A stretch of DNA of 48,771 nt from CAZEBW01 sp964510205 (GCA_964510205.1 CAZEBW010000021.1:1-48771); one strand, 5' to 3'; positions 38,831 to 47,659 are shown, counted from the first letter of the stretch. Notes: generated by a model not told the origin, from the letters alone. Program-made: numbers and translations.

Positions 38831-41770
38831 TCTCCCTTTGAGCACAAAACGCCAGCGCAAATAGGCCCGCGCTTCACCGAGTAAGCCGCGGATTCCCAGG
38901 TAACGCAGGCATCGCCAAGCCTTGACTACCAACGGCGCGTGAGACGCCCACGGGCGACGATGCCTGACCGACCTGCGGTCTATCAGGCCCAGTCTGGAGC
39001 AGAGCCGATAGGCTCTCGACCTCTGGATCATGGCCAGTTCAGCCCTCACCTGGCGCAAATCCCACTGGAGGCTCTGTATACGATTTATCAAAGGGTGACT
39101 TTCCTCCGCCTCATCAGGCTCTTCCTCCACTCCGCTCAGGCAGAAAGTGCGGAACGCCAGGTCTCCTTGGATGGGCTGATGATCGGCGTAGGCGGCGCCG
39201 TCGGCGTAGACATCGGATGTGCTCATCCAGACTGAGACAGCGTCGCCGGGGAGGGCTGCGGGCGCTTCCAGGTAGAAGTAGAACTGGCAATCCTGGGAGT
39301 CGAGGATGGGAGGGAAGGTGAAGGCCTGCCAATTGCCTTCCATGATGTCACTCACATCCACTGAAGCCGTGGCCAGATCCGCGGACGAGGTAGGATCATC
39401 GCGCAGGTGGAGGATGAGCTGACCAGTATTCTCCTGCTGGTAAGCGGCCACGAGCAGGTCAATGCGACACAGGTTTTTCTGCCGCGATAGGAAGCTCTGC
39501 CCTGCCCGGTTCTCCCCGTGGATTTTTCCCCACGGGCGGTCATAGGCGTTCTGTAGCACATCCAGGTCTTTGATAATGGGGCATTGTGTGTTGCGGCGTG
39601 TTGCGTGCTGCGTGTTGCGCAGCAGGATCTCCTCGAACTGCTGCATGGACTGCTTCCAGGACAGGCCCAGCACTTCTTGGTAGGCATTGGCTGCGATCCG
39701 CTGGCGCAGCGCCTCGTCCTCCAACAGGGTCAACATCCCCTGGGCCAGAGAACGCGGCTCCGCAGGGGTCACGATAGCATTGACCCCATCCCGCAGGAAC
39801 CCTCGCACCGGTTCCGTATCAACGGCTACCACTGGACAGCGACAGGCCATCATCTCGAAGGGCACAAACGAGCAATTGGTGTAGGAAAGTACCAGGCCCA
39901 TCGTGGCGCCCGAATACAGCTCGGCCAGTTCCTCTTCCGAGGCGATGGCCAGGTTCACGTAGGGAAAGGGGATAGGATACTCTCTGAGACGCTGAGCCCC
40001 GAACATCAAAATCTCCACGTCGGGTGCGCTGCGATGAACCAGGTTCAAAGCCTCGACGCCCAAGTTGAAACCTCGCCGTGGGGTGCTGGGCCGGGCATAG
40101 AAAACGATGCGCGGCCTCTTGTGCTGGGGCGAGCGAGGATAGTAGATGTCCCTGTCCAATCCAAAATCAATGTAATCGGCGTCCGCACCGTAGCGTTCTC
40201 GCAGCAAATCGGTCAGCCAATTGCCCAGAGTGATGTGCGACAGGCCCAGCTTGTACGTGCTCTCGGCTTCCACATATTCCTCGCCCATGGGGTAGAAATA
40301 AGGCTCGAAATCTTGGACGTAGTAAAATTTCTTACCGCTGCCCCTGTCGTCGCTGACCACCTTGGCCGTGGGCCAGGCGGTGGCTACGATGGCATCGGAG
40401 CGAGCGAATTCGTGACCCTTGACGATGTGCGCCCCGGTCTCGAAAAAGTGCTGGTTGATGAACCCCTCGATTTCCTTCTCGCTTTTGCCCACCAGAAGAT
40501 TGTCGGGCTGGACGTAGACCCGCACCTCGTGGCCCGATTGGCTCAGGCGCCTGATCATGCGAAACACGCTAGTGTAGCCGCCCGAACCGATGATGGGCTC
40601 CAGCAAGGCCCAGTTCACAGTAAGTCGGGGCGAGGACGCCCCTTCGTAGCAAGAAGGCGTGGTAACTCTTGGCGATCCCAGGAGAAAATCTTGCACGATG
40701 TCGTCCAGAGTGTGGATCAATTCCTGGCCTCGCACCTGCGGATGGTAGTTCTGGTAAACGTGCTCCCGCGCTCGCTGGCCCATGGCCCGTCGGTACGATT
40801 CATCGTTGATCAGCGCCTCCAGGCCAGCGACCCATTCGGCCGTATCCCCGGCCAGGAGGCCGTTGACCCCGTGCTCAACGGCGTGGACGAAAGCGCCCAT
40901 GTGGCTGGCGATGGTGGGCACGCCGACGATAGCCGCTTCGAAGTACTTCAGTTCGCTCTTGGCGCGACAGAAGGGATTGCCCATCTCCAGGGGGGCCAGG
41001 TTGATGTCGAAAGTGCTGAGCACAGAGGGCAGTTCCCGCCAGGGGGTAAACGGAATTCGTCTGATCCGATCTTGAAGGGGCTTGAATTCAGGCGGCAGGT
41101 CCAGGTGGCCGACGACACACAACTCGACGTGCGGATACCGCTCCATGACGTGCGTCAAAGCCTCTGCCGCTTCCTGGAAATCCTTGTTGTGAGTGTACGT
41201 TCCACTGGCATAGCCGATAGTGAGACCATCCCCTCGCTCTCGCTGGGGACAAGCCTTTTGTCCCGACTGCTGACGACGGGCTTCCTCGGAGATTTTGATC
41301 AATTCCAGGCTCAGGCTGTTGCGATTGATGTAGGCTCGCTTCCCAAGCTGGCGCACCAGATGGGCGATGAACTCCGTGGAGGTCAAAACACAGTCGCATA
41401 GCTCCAGGGTTCTCCGGTAACGACGGACACCATCGTGGTACAACTCTACCTCGTCGGGCGGCAATACAGACAGCCCGTCAACCCACGAGGTCAAATCCGG
41501 TTCGAAAATCAAGTCGTCGGTGTCGAAGATGACTATACCGTCCGCTTCGTGGGCTCGCTTTATCACCGCCTCGATAAAATCGGTATGGGGAACGCGGTGC
41601 AGGATCACAACCCGATAGTCCACCACGTCCTCCAGCAACTGGGAGTTGCTGAAATGCTTCACTGTGCATTCCATATCGTTCAGCGTCAACTGCTCCTGCT
41701 GGTGGAAGCAGCGGTATCTTCGCGTGTCGCCTTCGCCCCCGCTGACAATCAGAACGGCATAATCGGCCAT
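38825..41770 (-). CDS. Two-domain glycosyltransferase with C-terminal accessory beta-sandwich and coiled coil
   Basis: 981 aa. Domain 1 (about 1-355): a GT-B transferase (GIVIFDTDDLIFEPD; FTPWRELPSVLSTFDINLAPLE). Domain 2 (about 375-720): a second GT-B resembling rhamnan-type transferases such as WsaF (GSGGYTSVFRMIRRLSQSGH; FVPFEMMACRCPVVAVDTEP). Region about 755-895 is an accessory domain also present in the neighbouring methyltransferase. The C-terminus is a coiled coil (LINRIQSLQWDLRQVRAEL) and basic helix. An array (39584-39623) inserts RNTQHATRRNTQ before the accessory domain. It probably adds two consecutive sugars. Confidence 0.85.
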   Translation of the reverse strand: MADYAVLIVSGGEGDTRRYRCFHQQEQLTLNDMECTVKHFSNSQLLEDVVDYRVVILHRVPHTDFIEAVIKRAHEADGIVIFDTDDLIFEPDLTSWVDGLSVLPPDEVELYHDGVRRYRRTLELCDCVLTSTEFIAHLVRQLGKRAYINRNSLSLELIKISEEARRQQSGQKACPQRERGDGLTIGYASGTYTHNKDFQEAAEALTHVMERYPHVELCVVGHLDLPPEFKPLQDRIRRIPFTPWRELPSVLSTFDINLAPLEMGNPFCRAKSELKYFEAAIVGVPTIASHMGAFVHAVEHGVNGLLAGDTAEWVAGLEALINDESYRRAMGQRAREHVYQNYHPQVRGQELIHTLDDIVQDFLLGSPRVTTPSCYEGASSPRLTVNWALLEPIIGSGGYTSVFRMIRRLSQSGHEVRVYVQPDNLLVGKSEKEIEGFINQHFFETGAHIVKGHEFARSDAIVATAWPTAKVVSDDRGSGKKFYYVQDFEPYFYPMGEEYVEAESTYKLGLSHITLGNWLTDLLRERYGADADYIDFGLDRDIYYPRSPQHKRPRIVFYARPSTPRRGFNLGVEALNLVHRSAPDVEILMFGAQRLREYPIPFPYVNLAIASEEELAELYSGATMGLVLSYTNCSFVPFEMMACRCPVVAVDTEPVRGFLRDGVNAIVTPAEPRSLAQGMLTLLEDEALRQRIAANAYQEVLGLSWKQSMQQFEEILLRNTQHATRRNTQCPIIKDLDVLQNAYDRPWGKIHGENRAGQSFLSRQKNLCRIDLLVAAYQQENTGQLILHLRDDPTSSADLATASVDVSDIMEGNWQAFTFPPILDSQDCQFYFYLEAPAALPGDAVSVWMSTSDVYADGAAYADHQPIQGDLAFRTFCLSGVEEEPDEAEESHPLINRIQSLQWDLRQVRAELAMIQRSRAYRLCSRLGLIDRRSVRHRRPWASHAPLVVKAWRCLRYLGIRGLLGEARAYLRWRFVLKGRA
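39584..39623. repeat. Heptamer array inside the two-domain glycosyltransferase gene
   Basis: GTGTTGC, GGCGTGTTGC, GTGCTGC, GTGTTGC, then GCAGCAG. It is translated in frame at a domain boundary. Confidence 0.85.
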
Positions 41771-41777
41771 TGTGCTT

Positions 41778-43220
41778 TTAACTCCTTATGGAATTCATCC
41801 ATCGCGCCCACCACCTCCTGCGCCGATGCGCGTCCCGCTTCTGCAGCTCCTGACGCAGCGCCCTCAGCTCCGCCTCCCTCATCTCGTCCGGGCTTGGAGC
41901 AGTGTAGTAGGTGCGGAAGGCCAGCGAACCATCGCGGAGCCGCCCATCCTCGCAGCGTCCTCCGAGCTCGGATGTTGAGTGACGATAGGCTGTTAGCGCA
42001 TTGCCAGGGGCGGCATCGGCTGATTCTAGTGAGAAGTAGTAAGTACGCCCTTTGGAATCCAGTAGAGGCGGAAAGCGAAAGGTGTGCCACTTGTTGTCTT
42101 GGACGCAGGCTCCTTTCACCGTAATCGCCGCCACTTTCTCGCCGTTGGGGTACCCGGCTTGCAGGCGAAAAGTCAAGTCACAGGTGTTTGTACGGCGGTA
42201 AGTGGCCATGAGCACGTCTACGCGGCAGAGGTTTGGCTGGTGGGAGACGAAGGTTTGGCCGAAGGTTTTCCCCGGCAGGATCTCCCCCACAGTACCATCG
42301 GAGAAATCCTGGTTGATGTCCAGGTGCTCCGACTTTTGGCTTTGATCCTCCAAAGCGATCAATTGGAGCAAAAACTGGGCCAGTCCGGCCTTGCCCGCCG
42401 TCTCCCAGGGGGAAGATTCCGCTTGACTAAACCGATGGGCCACTTGGGCCAAAACTTCCTCCTCGCCCTGCAAGGAGATAACCAAAACGTGGCGATAGGC
42501 GGGGGCTCGCTGATCGCTGGCGGAGAAATGCCGGTTGTAAAGGCGATCAATGTTCGCGTGCAACGTGGTGGAGTCGGGCAAGGAGAGCACGTAATGCTTG
42601 ACGATCATCATCAGCAGCCAGTTGTAGAGATAGCCGCTGGGGAATTCCACGTAGGACAAGCCCCGGTTGCGCAGGTGTTCGCGGATAGCCCGCAGATCGG
42701 GGAGACCGTGGAGCCGGTGTTCAAAGAGTTGGGGCTGCGCCGCGCCCAGCCGCAGGTGAAAGTCGTAGAAAATCTGCTCCGCCAGGCGAGTGTCCTCGCT
42801 GTCGAAAGGAGCAGCCAGGATCACGTATTGCCGTGCCACTCGCAATAGCTCATCGAGAAACGCTGGCCGTCTTTCTGGACGCACGTGCTCCAGCGTATCG
42901 CAGCTCACCACCACGTCGAACGAGGCGTCCGAGAGCGGAAAAGGCTCATTCTCACCTACTCTAAGGTAGCCGGGCAACTCATGATCCTGCACGTCCAGAA
43001 CCATGACCTCGTCGTGGGGAAGGAAACGGGCCATCGGAAAAAAGGTCTGGCCATCGCGCGTGTTGGAAACCCCTCCCACATCGAGCACCTTCAGCGTCCC
43101 CCCCTCATCCCCCAAAAAGTTGGGGAGGTGCCGGCCTTTGATCAGTCCAACGATTTCCTTCACCACTTTGTATCGCTGGTACTGGTCAAAGGGAAGGTCT
43201 AGTACATCTTCAACCATCAT
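41778..43220 (-). CDS. SAM-dependent methyltransferase with accessory beta-sandwich and coiled coil
   Basis: 480 aa. The class I methyltransferase part (about 1-250) has motif I VLDVGGVSN and the post-I region FDVVVSCDTLEHVRPERRP. About 300-440 is the same accessory domain as in the 981-aa glycosyltransferase (shared landmarks: NLCRVDVLMATYR versus NLCRIDLLVAAYQ, FPPLLDS versus FPPILDS, LAFRTYY versus LAFRTFC). The end is a coiled coil (MREAELRALRQELQKR). Next to a Wzt-type ATPase with a C-terminal domain, capping of a glycan chain end by methylation, as WbdD does for O9a-type antigens, is a plausible role. Confidence 0.82.
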   Translation of the reverse strand: MMVEDVLDLPFDQYQRYKVVKEIVGLIKGRHLPNFLGDEGGTLKVLDVGGVSNTRDGQTFFPMARFLPHDEVMVLDVQDHELPGYLRVGENEPFPLSDASFDVVVSCDTLEHVRPERRPAFLDELLRVARQYVILAAPFDSEDTRLAEQIFYDFHLRLGAAQPQLFEHRLHGLPDLRAIREHLRNRGLSYVEFPSGYLYNWLLMMIVKHYVLSLPDSTTLHANIDRLYNRHFSASDQRAPAYRHVLVISLQGEEEVLAQVAHRFSQAESSPWETAGKAGLAQFLLQLIALEDQSQKSEHLDINQDFSDGTVGEILPGKTFGQTFVSHQPNLCRVDVLMATYRRTNTCDLTFRLQAGYPNGEKVAAITVKGACVQDNKWHTFRFPPLLDSKGRTYYFSLESADAAPGNALTAYRHSTSELGGRCEDGRLRDGSLAFRTYYTAPSPDEMREAELRALRQELQKRDAHRRRRWWARWMNSIRS

Positions 43221-43309
43221 TCTACTCCTAACCCCAAGAAGGCATCAAGCTTTCTTGGCCATGATCGTTACCACTGAAAAAAGGCCGCTCCGAGGCCCGT
43301 CCCCGGCCC

Positions 43310-43355
43310 GTCAAACGTCAAACGTAAAACGTGAACTCACGCATCACGTTTCACG
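43310..43355. repeat. Heptamer array plus inverted arm at the wzt 3' end
   Basis: GTCAAAC, GTCAAAC, GTAAAAC, GTGAACT, then the inverted CACGCATCACGTTTCACG, which touches the wzt stop. Confidence 0.9.
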
Positions 43356-44574
43356 GTGTCCGATGCCTCCACTGGCAAGGGATATAGATCATCCCATAGC
43401 GCTCCTTGATCGCGCCCCGCTGGACGATGAAGCTGTGCATGCGGTGATGATGGTCGTAGGCGTGGAGGCCATCCTGATCGTAGACCACCGCTGAGAGCTC
43501 GTAGACGCCTTCGAGCAAGGGCAGCGCGTCCACAATGTAGTCCACCTCCCCGCCGCCTTCTACGGATTCGACGGTATAGCCGGAGAAGCTGGTGTTCGGG
43601 CCGTTAATCTGGACGCCGTCGCTGTTGTAGATGGCCAGACCGAAAACGGGCCGCTTCACTTCGGTGTGGGCATGATATTTCAGCCGGACCACCATCTGCT
43701 CCCCTGTCTTGAAAGCGCGGCGCTCGCTTCCCTGACCGTCGAGGAACGTCACCTCGGTGATCTCCACCTCCCCGCTCCCCCAGCGGTTCTCAGTGTCTTC
43801 TATCCACTGTTCCCTGCTTAACCGCGCCTCGGTCGTGGCCGTTACATTGTTCAGATAGCTGTCAATAACTCTATCCGTGGTCCCGCTTTCCTGGATCACG
43901 CCGTTCTCCAGCCAAATGGCCGAAGTGCACAGATTCCTCACCGACTCCAGGTCGTGGGAGACGAAGAGGATGGTCACGCCCTGGCTCTTGAGTTCGCCGA
44001 TCTTGGCCAGGCATTTGTTTTGAAAAGCCTGGTCGCCCACAGCCAATATCTCGTCAATGAGCAAGAGGTCGGGATCAACGTGGATAGCCACACTGAAGCC
44101 CAAACGCATGTGCATGCCGGAGGAGTAGTGCTTGATGGGCACGTCAATGAACTTCTCCAGCTCGGAGAAGGCGACGATGCGGTCGAACTTGGACTTCATC
44201 TCGTCTCTGCTGAAGCCCAAGAGGGAGCCGTTGAGATAGACGTTCTCGCGGCCCGTGAGGTCGGGATGAAAGCCAGCTCCCAACTCGATCAGAGCCGATA
44301 CCCGACCCTGCACGTCTATTCGCCCCGAAGTTGGCTCCAGAATACGAGTGATGAGTTTGAGGACAGTGCTCTTCCCTGAGCCGTTGGGCCCGATGATGCC
44401 CACCGTCTTGCCGCGCTCGACAGCGAAGGTGGCGTCTTTCAAGGCCCACAATGTCTCTCGCGAGCTATTCCCGCGCTGGAGAAAAGCCAACGCCGCCTCT
44501 TGAAAAGAACGCGACCTCTTGTGGCGAAGCGTGAATTTCTTGGAAACGTTGTCGAATCGGACGGCTACGGTCAC
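43351..44574 (-). CDS. Polysaccharide ABC exporter ATPase, Wzt/TagH type with C-terminal carbohydrate-binding domain
   Basis: 407 aa from the GTG at 44574, which follows GAGGAG; the upstream in-frame codons are a heptamer array. Walker A GPNGSGKST, signature YSSGMHMRLG, Walker B LLLIDEILAVGD, H-loop LFVSHDLES. The C-terminal domain (about 250-400: NRWGSGEVEITEVTF, GLAIYNSDGVQINGPN) matches the Wzt domain that reads the capped end of a glycan before export. The matching permease (Wzm/TagG) is not in the window, which is odd because the two normally sit together. It acts on the inner face of the membrane. Confidence 0.93.
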   Translation of the reverse strand: MTVAVRFDNVSKKFTLRHKRSRSFQEAALAFLQRGNSSRETLWALKDATFAVERGKTVGIIGPNGSGKSTVLKLITRILEPTSGRIDVQGRVSALIELGAGFHPDLTGRENVYLNGSLLGFSRDEMKSKFDRIVAFSELEKFIDVPIKHYSSGMHMRLGFSVAIHVDPDLLLIDEILAVGDQAFQNKCLAKIGELKSQGVTILFVSHDLESVRNLCTSAIWLENGVIQESGTTDRVIDSYLNNVTATTEARLSREQWIEDTENRWGSGEVEITEVTFLDGQGSERRAFKTGEQMVVRLKYHAHTEVKRPVFGLAIYNSDGVQINGPNTSFSGYTVESVEGGGEVDYIVDALPLLEGVYELSAVVYDQDGLHAYDHHHRMHSFIVQRGAIKERYGMIYIPCQWRHRTP

Positions 44575-44586
44575 TGGAGTCTCCTC

Positions 44587-44668
44587 AAACGTGAAACGTG
44601 AAGCGTGAAACGTAGTGCGTATTGCGTAGTGCGTGGAACTCAACGGAATACGCACTACGCAATACGTT
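44587..44668. repeat. Heptamer array filling the intergenic space upstream of wzt
   Basis: Seven exact units AAACGTG, AAACGTG, AAGCGTG, AAACGTA, GTGCGTA, TTGCGTA, GTGCGTG (44587-44635). After a 12-base spacer comes an inverted arm ATACGCA, CTACGCA, ATACGTT (44648-44668). The unit drifts stepwise along the array. Confidence 0.95.
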
Positions 44669-44674
44669 ATCAAG

Positions 44675-45874
44675 TTACCCGTCAATTTGCCCCAGAGCTT
44701 GGTGCAAATCGGCAATGATGTCCTCCACGTCCTCGATGCCTACCGACAGCCGCACCAGCCCCTCGCCGATGCCGATGGCGGCGCGCTCCTCTGGGGAAAG
44801 CGCGCGGTGGGAGGAGTGGGCCGGGTAGAGAACCAAGCTGTAGACGTCGCCCAGGGTGGTGGCCGGCAAGACCAACTTCAGGGCCTCCATGAAGCGGAAG
44901 ACCCGGGCTCGGTCGGCGCCCGCTATCTCGAAAGAGACCATGCCGCCGTAGCAGCCGTCTCGAAAGAGGCGGGCCGCCACAGCGTGTTGGGCATGATCAG
45001 GCAGGCCGGGATAGTTCACCTGGGCCACCGTGGGATGACCGTCCAGCCACTGTGCCACCGCCGCTGCGTTGCGGCAGTGCTGGGCCATGCGCAGGGGCAG
45101 GGTCTTGAGGCCGCGCATGGTCAACCACGCCTGGTCGGGGCCCAGATTGCCGCCGGTGATCTTGATGAGCTCCCACAGGCGCTGTCGCCTCTCGGCGGAG
45201 GTGACTACGATCCCGCCCAGCACGTCACCGTGACCGCCCAGGTACTTGGTCGAGCTGTGTACCACGTAGTCGGCGCCGAGGGTCAGCGGCTGGACGAGAT
45301 AGGGCGTGGCGAAGGTGCTATCCACAATCAGCTCGGCGCCACGGGCGTGAGCGAGTTCCGCGATGGCCGGCACGTCGGCTACCTTGAGCAAGGGATTGGA
45401 GATGATCTCGCAGAACACGGCCCTGGGTTTCTCCTCGGCGACGGCCCGCTCCACCGACGGCAGGTCGGTGATATTGACGAACCGCACCCGCACGCCCAAC
45501 GAGGTGAAGAGATTGGCCAGCAAAGCATAAGTGGCCCCGTAGACGTCGTGAGCGGCCACCACACATTGTCCCGCCTCCAGGCCCGTGGCCAACAGAGCGG
45601 CGTGGATGGCCGCCATACCTGAGGCGAAGGATAGAGCGCCGTCGCCGTCCTCCAGCGCCGCCACCGCCCGCTCCAGGGCCGCATTGGTGGGCGTGCCGTA
45701 GCGGGGATAGACGTAGCCCTCGCGTTCGGCGGCGAAGACGGCATCCAGTTGATCCATGCTGTCGTACAGGTAGCCGACCGAGTGATAGATGGGCGTCACC
45801 ACTGGGGTGAAATCGGGCCGTGGGCCACGCTCCCCAGCGTGCACGGCTTGGGTGAAGATGCTTGGCTTGTCCAT
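44675..45874 (-). CDS. Trans-sulfuration PLP enzyme (cystathionine gamma-synthase/lyase type)
   Basis: 399 aa, Cys/Met metabolism PLP family. Seen: YPRYGTPTNAALE, the phosphate-binding LSFASGMAA, the DSTFATPYL loop and the Schiff-base Lys in VVHSSTKYLGGHGDV. The family covers cystathionine gamma-synthase, the beta- and gamma-lyases and O-acetylhomoserine sulfhydrylase, and sequence alone does not discriminate with confidence. It is separated from wzt by a repeat array, so a functional link with the glycan block is not implied. Confidence 0.92.
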   Translation of the reverse strand: MDKPSIFTQAVHAGERGPRPDFTPVVTPIYHSVGYLYDSMDQLDAVFAAEREGYVYPRYGTPTNAALERAVAALEDGDGALSFASGMAAIHAALLATGLEAGQCVVAAHDVYGATYALLANLFTSLGVRVRFVNITDLPSVERAVAEEKPRAVFCEIISNPLLKVADVPAIAELAHARGAELIVDSTFATPYLVQPLTLGADYVVHSSTKYLGGHGDVLGGIVVTSAERRQRLWELIKITGGNLGPDQAWLTMRGLKTLPLRMAQHCRNAAAVAQWLDGHPTVAQVNYPGLPDHAQHAVAARLFRDGCYGGMVSFEIAGADRARVFRFMEALKLVLPATTLGDVYSLVLYPAHSSHRALSPEERAAIGIGEGLVRLSVGIEDVEDIIADLHQALGQIDG

Positions 45875-45919
45875 AGTTTTTCCTCTCCCTCCAGACCTTG
45901 AGATCGATCAACTCAAGCT

Positions 45920-45942
45920 ACCCGACGGCGTCCCCGCCGTCG
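45920..45942. repeat. GC-rich hairpin upstream of the trans-sulfuration gene
   Basis: CCGACGGCG / CGCCGTCGG with a 4-base loop. There is no T-run on either side. Confidence 0.6.
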
Positions 45943-46072
45943 GGCGGGGCGAGGGCTCTCCGCTTGAGCAGTTTTCGGTAGGCATTTTAGCAGGCGCACA
46001 CTTTGAGCGAAACCAGTTCCTCCGAGTTCCGCCGAACCCCTCTTGAGGCCAGGTGTTGCTGAATTGCGTGGG

Positions 46073-46156
46073 TCCAATATGACAACGAATCGCGGGGATT
46101 CACCGAATCGGCGGGGCTGAATTCGATAAATCCTCAAGATTCGTTGTCATATTGGA
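46073..46156. repeat. 84-bp inverted repeat overlapping the mtaB 3' end
   Basis: Perfect 19-bp arms TCCAATATGACAACGAATC (46073-46091) and its complement (46138-46156). Inside are GATTC-ACC-GAATC and further self-complementary words. One arm and the interior encode the last residues of MtaB (MTTNLEDLSNSAPPIR). Confidence 0.88.
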
Positions 46157-47407
46157 TACGAGCGCCTCCACCTCCCCACACATCCCCCCATCAGTCAAAC
46201 CCAACAATTTCGTCGGAGTAATGGTGTTGGCCAAATCACGCTCGCTTCTGGCAGTCACCCGAATGTAGTTGTCCGTCAGTCCTGACCATGCTTGCACCTC
46301 GTTTCCACACCGCGTCTCCCAGAGCACGTCCAAGCTGCGGCCCAAGAACCTGCGGTGGAATCGTTGGCTGCTCTCCCGCGCCAACGCCAGCATGGCCTCG
46401 CTGCGCCTTTTCTTCTCCGCATAGGGTACTTGGTGAGACATCTCGGCGGCCGCGGTGCCGTGTCGGGCAGAGTACTTGAAGACGTGCGTGCGGGCGAACG
46501 CCATCTTCTCCACAAAGCTCAAGCTGGCGGCGAACTCCTCGGCGGTCTCGCCAGGCAAGCCAACGATGACGTCGGTGGTGAGGGCTAGATCGGGAATGGG
46601 CCGGCGCGCCGTGGCTACCAAATCAGCGTACTGGGATGCAGTGTAGCGGCGTCCCATCCGCTGCAGCGTGGCATCGCAGCCGCTCTGCAGCGGCAGGTGT
46701 AGGTGGCGGCAGAGGCGCGGATTCTCCCACAGGCGCAGCAGAGAGGGCTCCAGGTCCCAGGGCTCGATGGATGAGAGACGCAGGCGGGGCACCGTCGTCT
46801 CGGTTAGAATGTCCTCGACCAACTGGCCCAAGTCGGTGCTCAGGTCCCGCCCGTAGCCGCCGATATGCACGCCAGTCAAGACCACTTCTTTGTAGCCGAC
46901 GGCCTCCAGTGCCTTGATCTCCGCCAGGATGTCTTGACGAGCGCGGCTCCGTTCCCTGCCTCGCGCCAGAGAGACGATGCAGTAGGCGCAGCGGTTGTTG
47001 CAGCCGTCTTGGATCTTGACGAAGGCGCGGGTGTGGCCCAGGCTGGTAGATTGGTAGCGAGTTTCCGAATCTACCGATTTACTTGCCAGTTCCACCAATT
47101 GATCCTTATCCTCGTTGCCAACCACCCAATCTACTCCCTCGATCGCCCGCAGGTCTTGGGGGGACGTCTCGGCGTAGCAGCCTGTCACCACGAGGCGGGC
47201 TGTCGGGTTGCCTCGGCGGAGACGGCGGATCAACTGGCGGGACTTGCGATCCGCTACGTGGGTCACGGTGCAGGTGTTGACCACGCACAGGTCGGCATCC
47301 TCGCTGGCCTGAACCAGCCGGTGGCCGGCTTGGACGAAACCACGCGCCAAGGCTTCTACTTCGCTTTGGTTCAACTTGCAGCCCAAACTGTCCAAATACA
47401 CTTTCAC
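46100..47407 (-). CDS. mtaB: tRNA t6A37 methylthiotransferase
   Basis: 435 aa from a GTG at 47407 with GGGAGGG six bases upstream. UPF0004 domain: DSLGCKLNQSEVE, VNTCTVTHVADRKSR and GCYAE supply the Cys ligands of the auxiliary cluster. Radical SAM: CNNRCAYC. C-terminal TRAM-like region (VLWETRCGNEVQAWSGLTDNY in part). It converts t6A37 to ms2t6A37 in tRNAs reading ANN codons. Oddities: VDSETRYQST in a loop before HTRAFVKIQDGC is encoded by a repeat related to the agmatinase array, and the last 16 residues come from an inverted repeat. Confidence 0.93.
   Translation of the reverse strand: MKVYLDSLGCKLNQSEVEALARGFVQAGHRLVQASEDADLCVVNTCTVTHVADRKSRQLIRRLRRGNPTARLVVTGCYAETSPQDLRAIEGVDWVVGNEDKDQLVELASKSVDSETRYQSTSLGHTRAFVKIQDGCNNRCAYCIVSLARGRERSRARQDILAEIKALEAVGYKEVVLTGVHIGGYGRDLSTDLGQLVEDILTETTVPRLRLSSIEPWDLEPSLLRLWENPRLCRHLHLPLQSGCDATLQRMGRRYTASQYADLVATARRPIPDLALTTDVIVGLPGETAEEFAASLSFVEKMAFARTHVFKYSARHGTAAAEMSHQVPYAEKKRRSEAMLALARESSQRFHRRFLGRSLDVLWETRCGNEVQAWSGLTDNYIRVTARSERDLANTITPTKLLGLTDGGMCGEVEALVSNMTTNLEDLSNSAPPIR
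47043..47082. repeat. Octamer-like array inside mtaB
   Basis: TGGTAGAT, TGGTAGC, GAGTTTCC, GAATCTAC, CGATTTAC. It shares the words GAGTTTCCGAAT and AATCTAC with the agmatinase array (24703-24766) and translates to the same VDSETR string. Confidence 0.75.
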
Positions 47408-47477
47408 TGGAAACCCTCCCAATCCATCTTAAGTATACACCAAAGAAGCCCAAAATCCAAAAGAGGGGGAGGGCAGC

Positions 47478-47645
47478 GAGTAATGAGTGACGAGTGATGA
47501 GTAGCCCCCTCGTTACTCATTCGGGTGTGTTTCAAACAAGTTGGCTGGTATTGTTGGTCGGAATGGCATTCCGACGAATTGACGGATTACCAATCCGTCC
47601 TACAACCGAGATGAAACACACCCTACTCATTCCTCGTTGACTCGT
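47478..47645. repeat. GAGTRAY heptamer array with inverted arm, split by MITE copy B
   Basis: GAGTAAT, GAGTGAC, GAGTGAT, GAGTAG (47478-47503), then the inverted arm CTCGTTA-CTCATTC. The arm is interrupted by the MITE and resumes TACTCATTC-CTCGTTG-ACTCGTTG. The array therefore predates the insertion. Confidence 0.85.
47523..47623. mobile_element. 101-bp MITE, copy B, with 9-bp target duplication
   Basis: Perfect 12-bp ends GGGTGTGTTTCA / TGAAACACACCC. Direct repeats TACTCATTC at 47514-47522 and 47624-47632. The interior matches copy A except for a few bases, including both hairpins. Confidence 0.95.
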
Positions 47646-47659
47646 TGCCCTCATCGGCC

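Noticed and set aside
44575..44715. Extension of the Wzt ATPase upstream of its GTG
   Set aside because: It is translated heptamer array. GAGGAG and the conserved VRFDNVSKKF start support the GTG at 44574.
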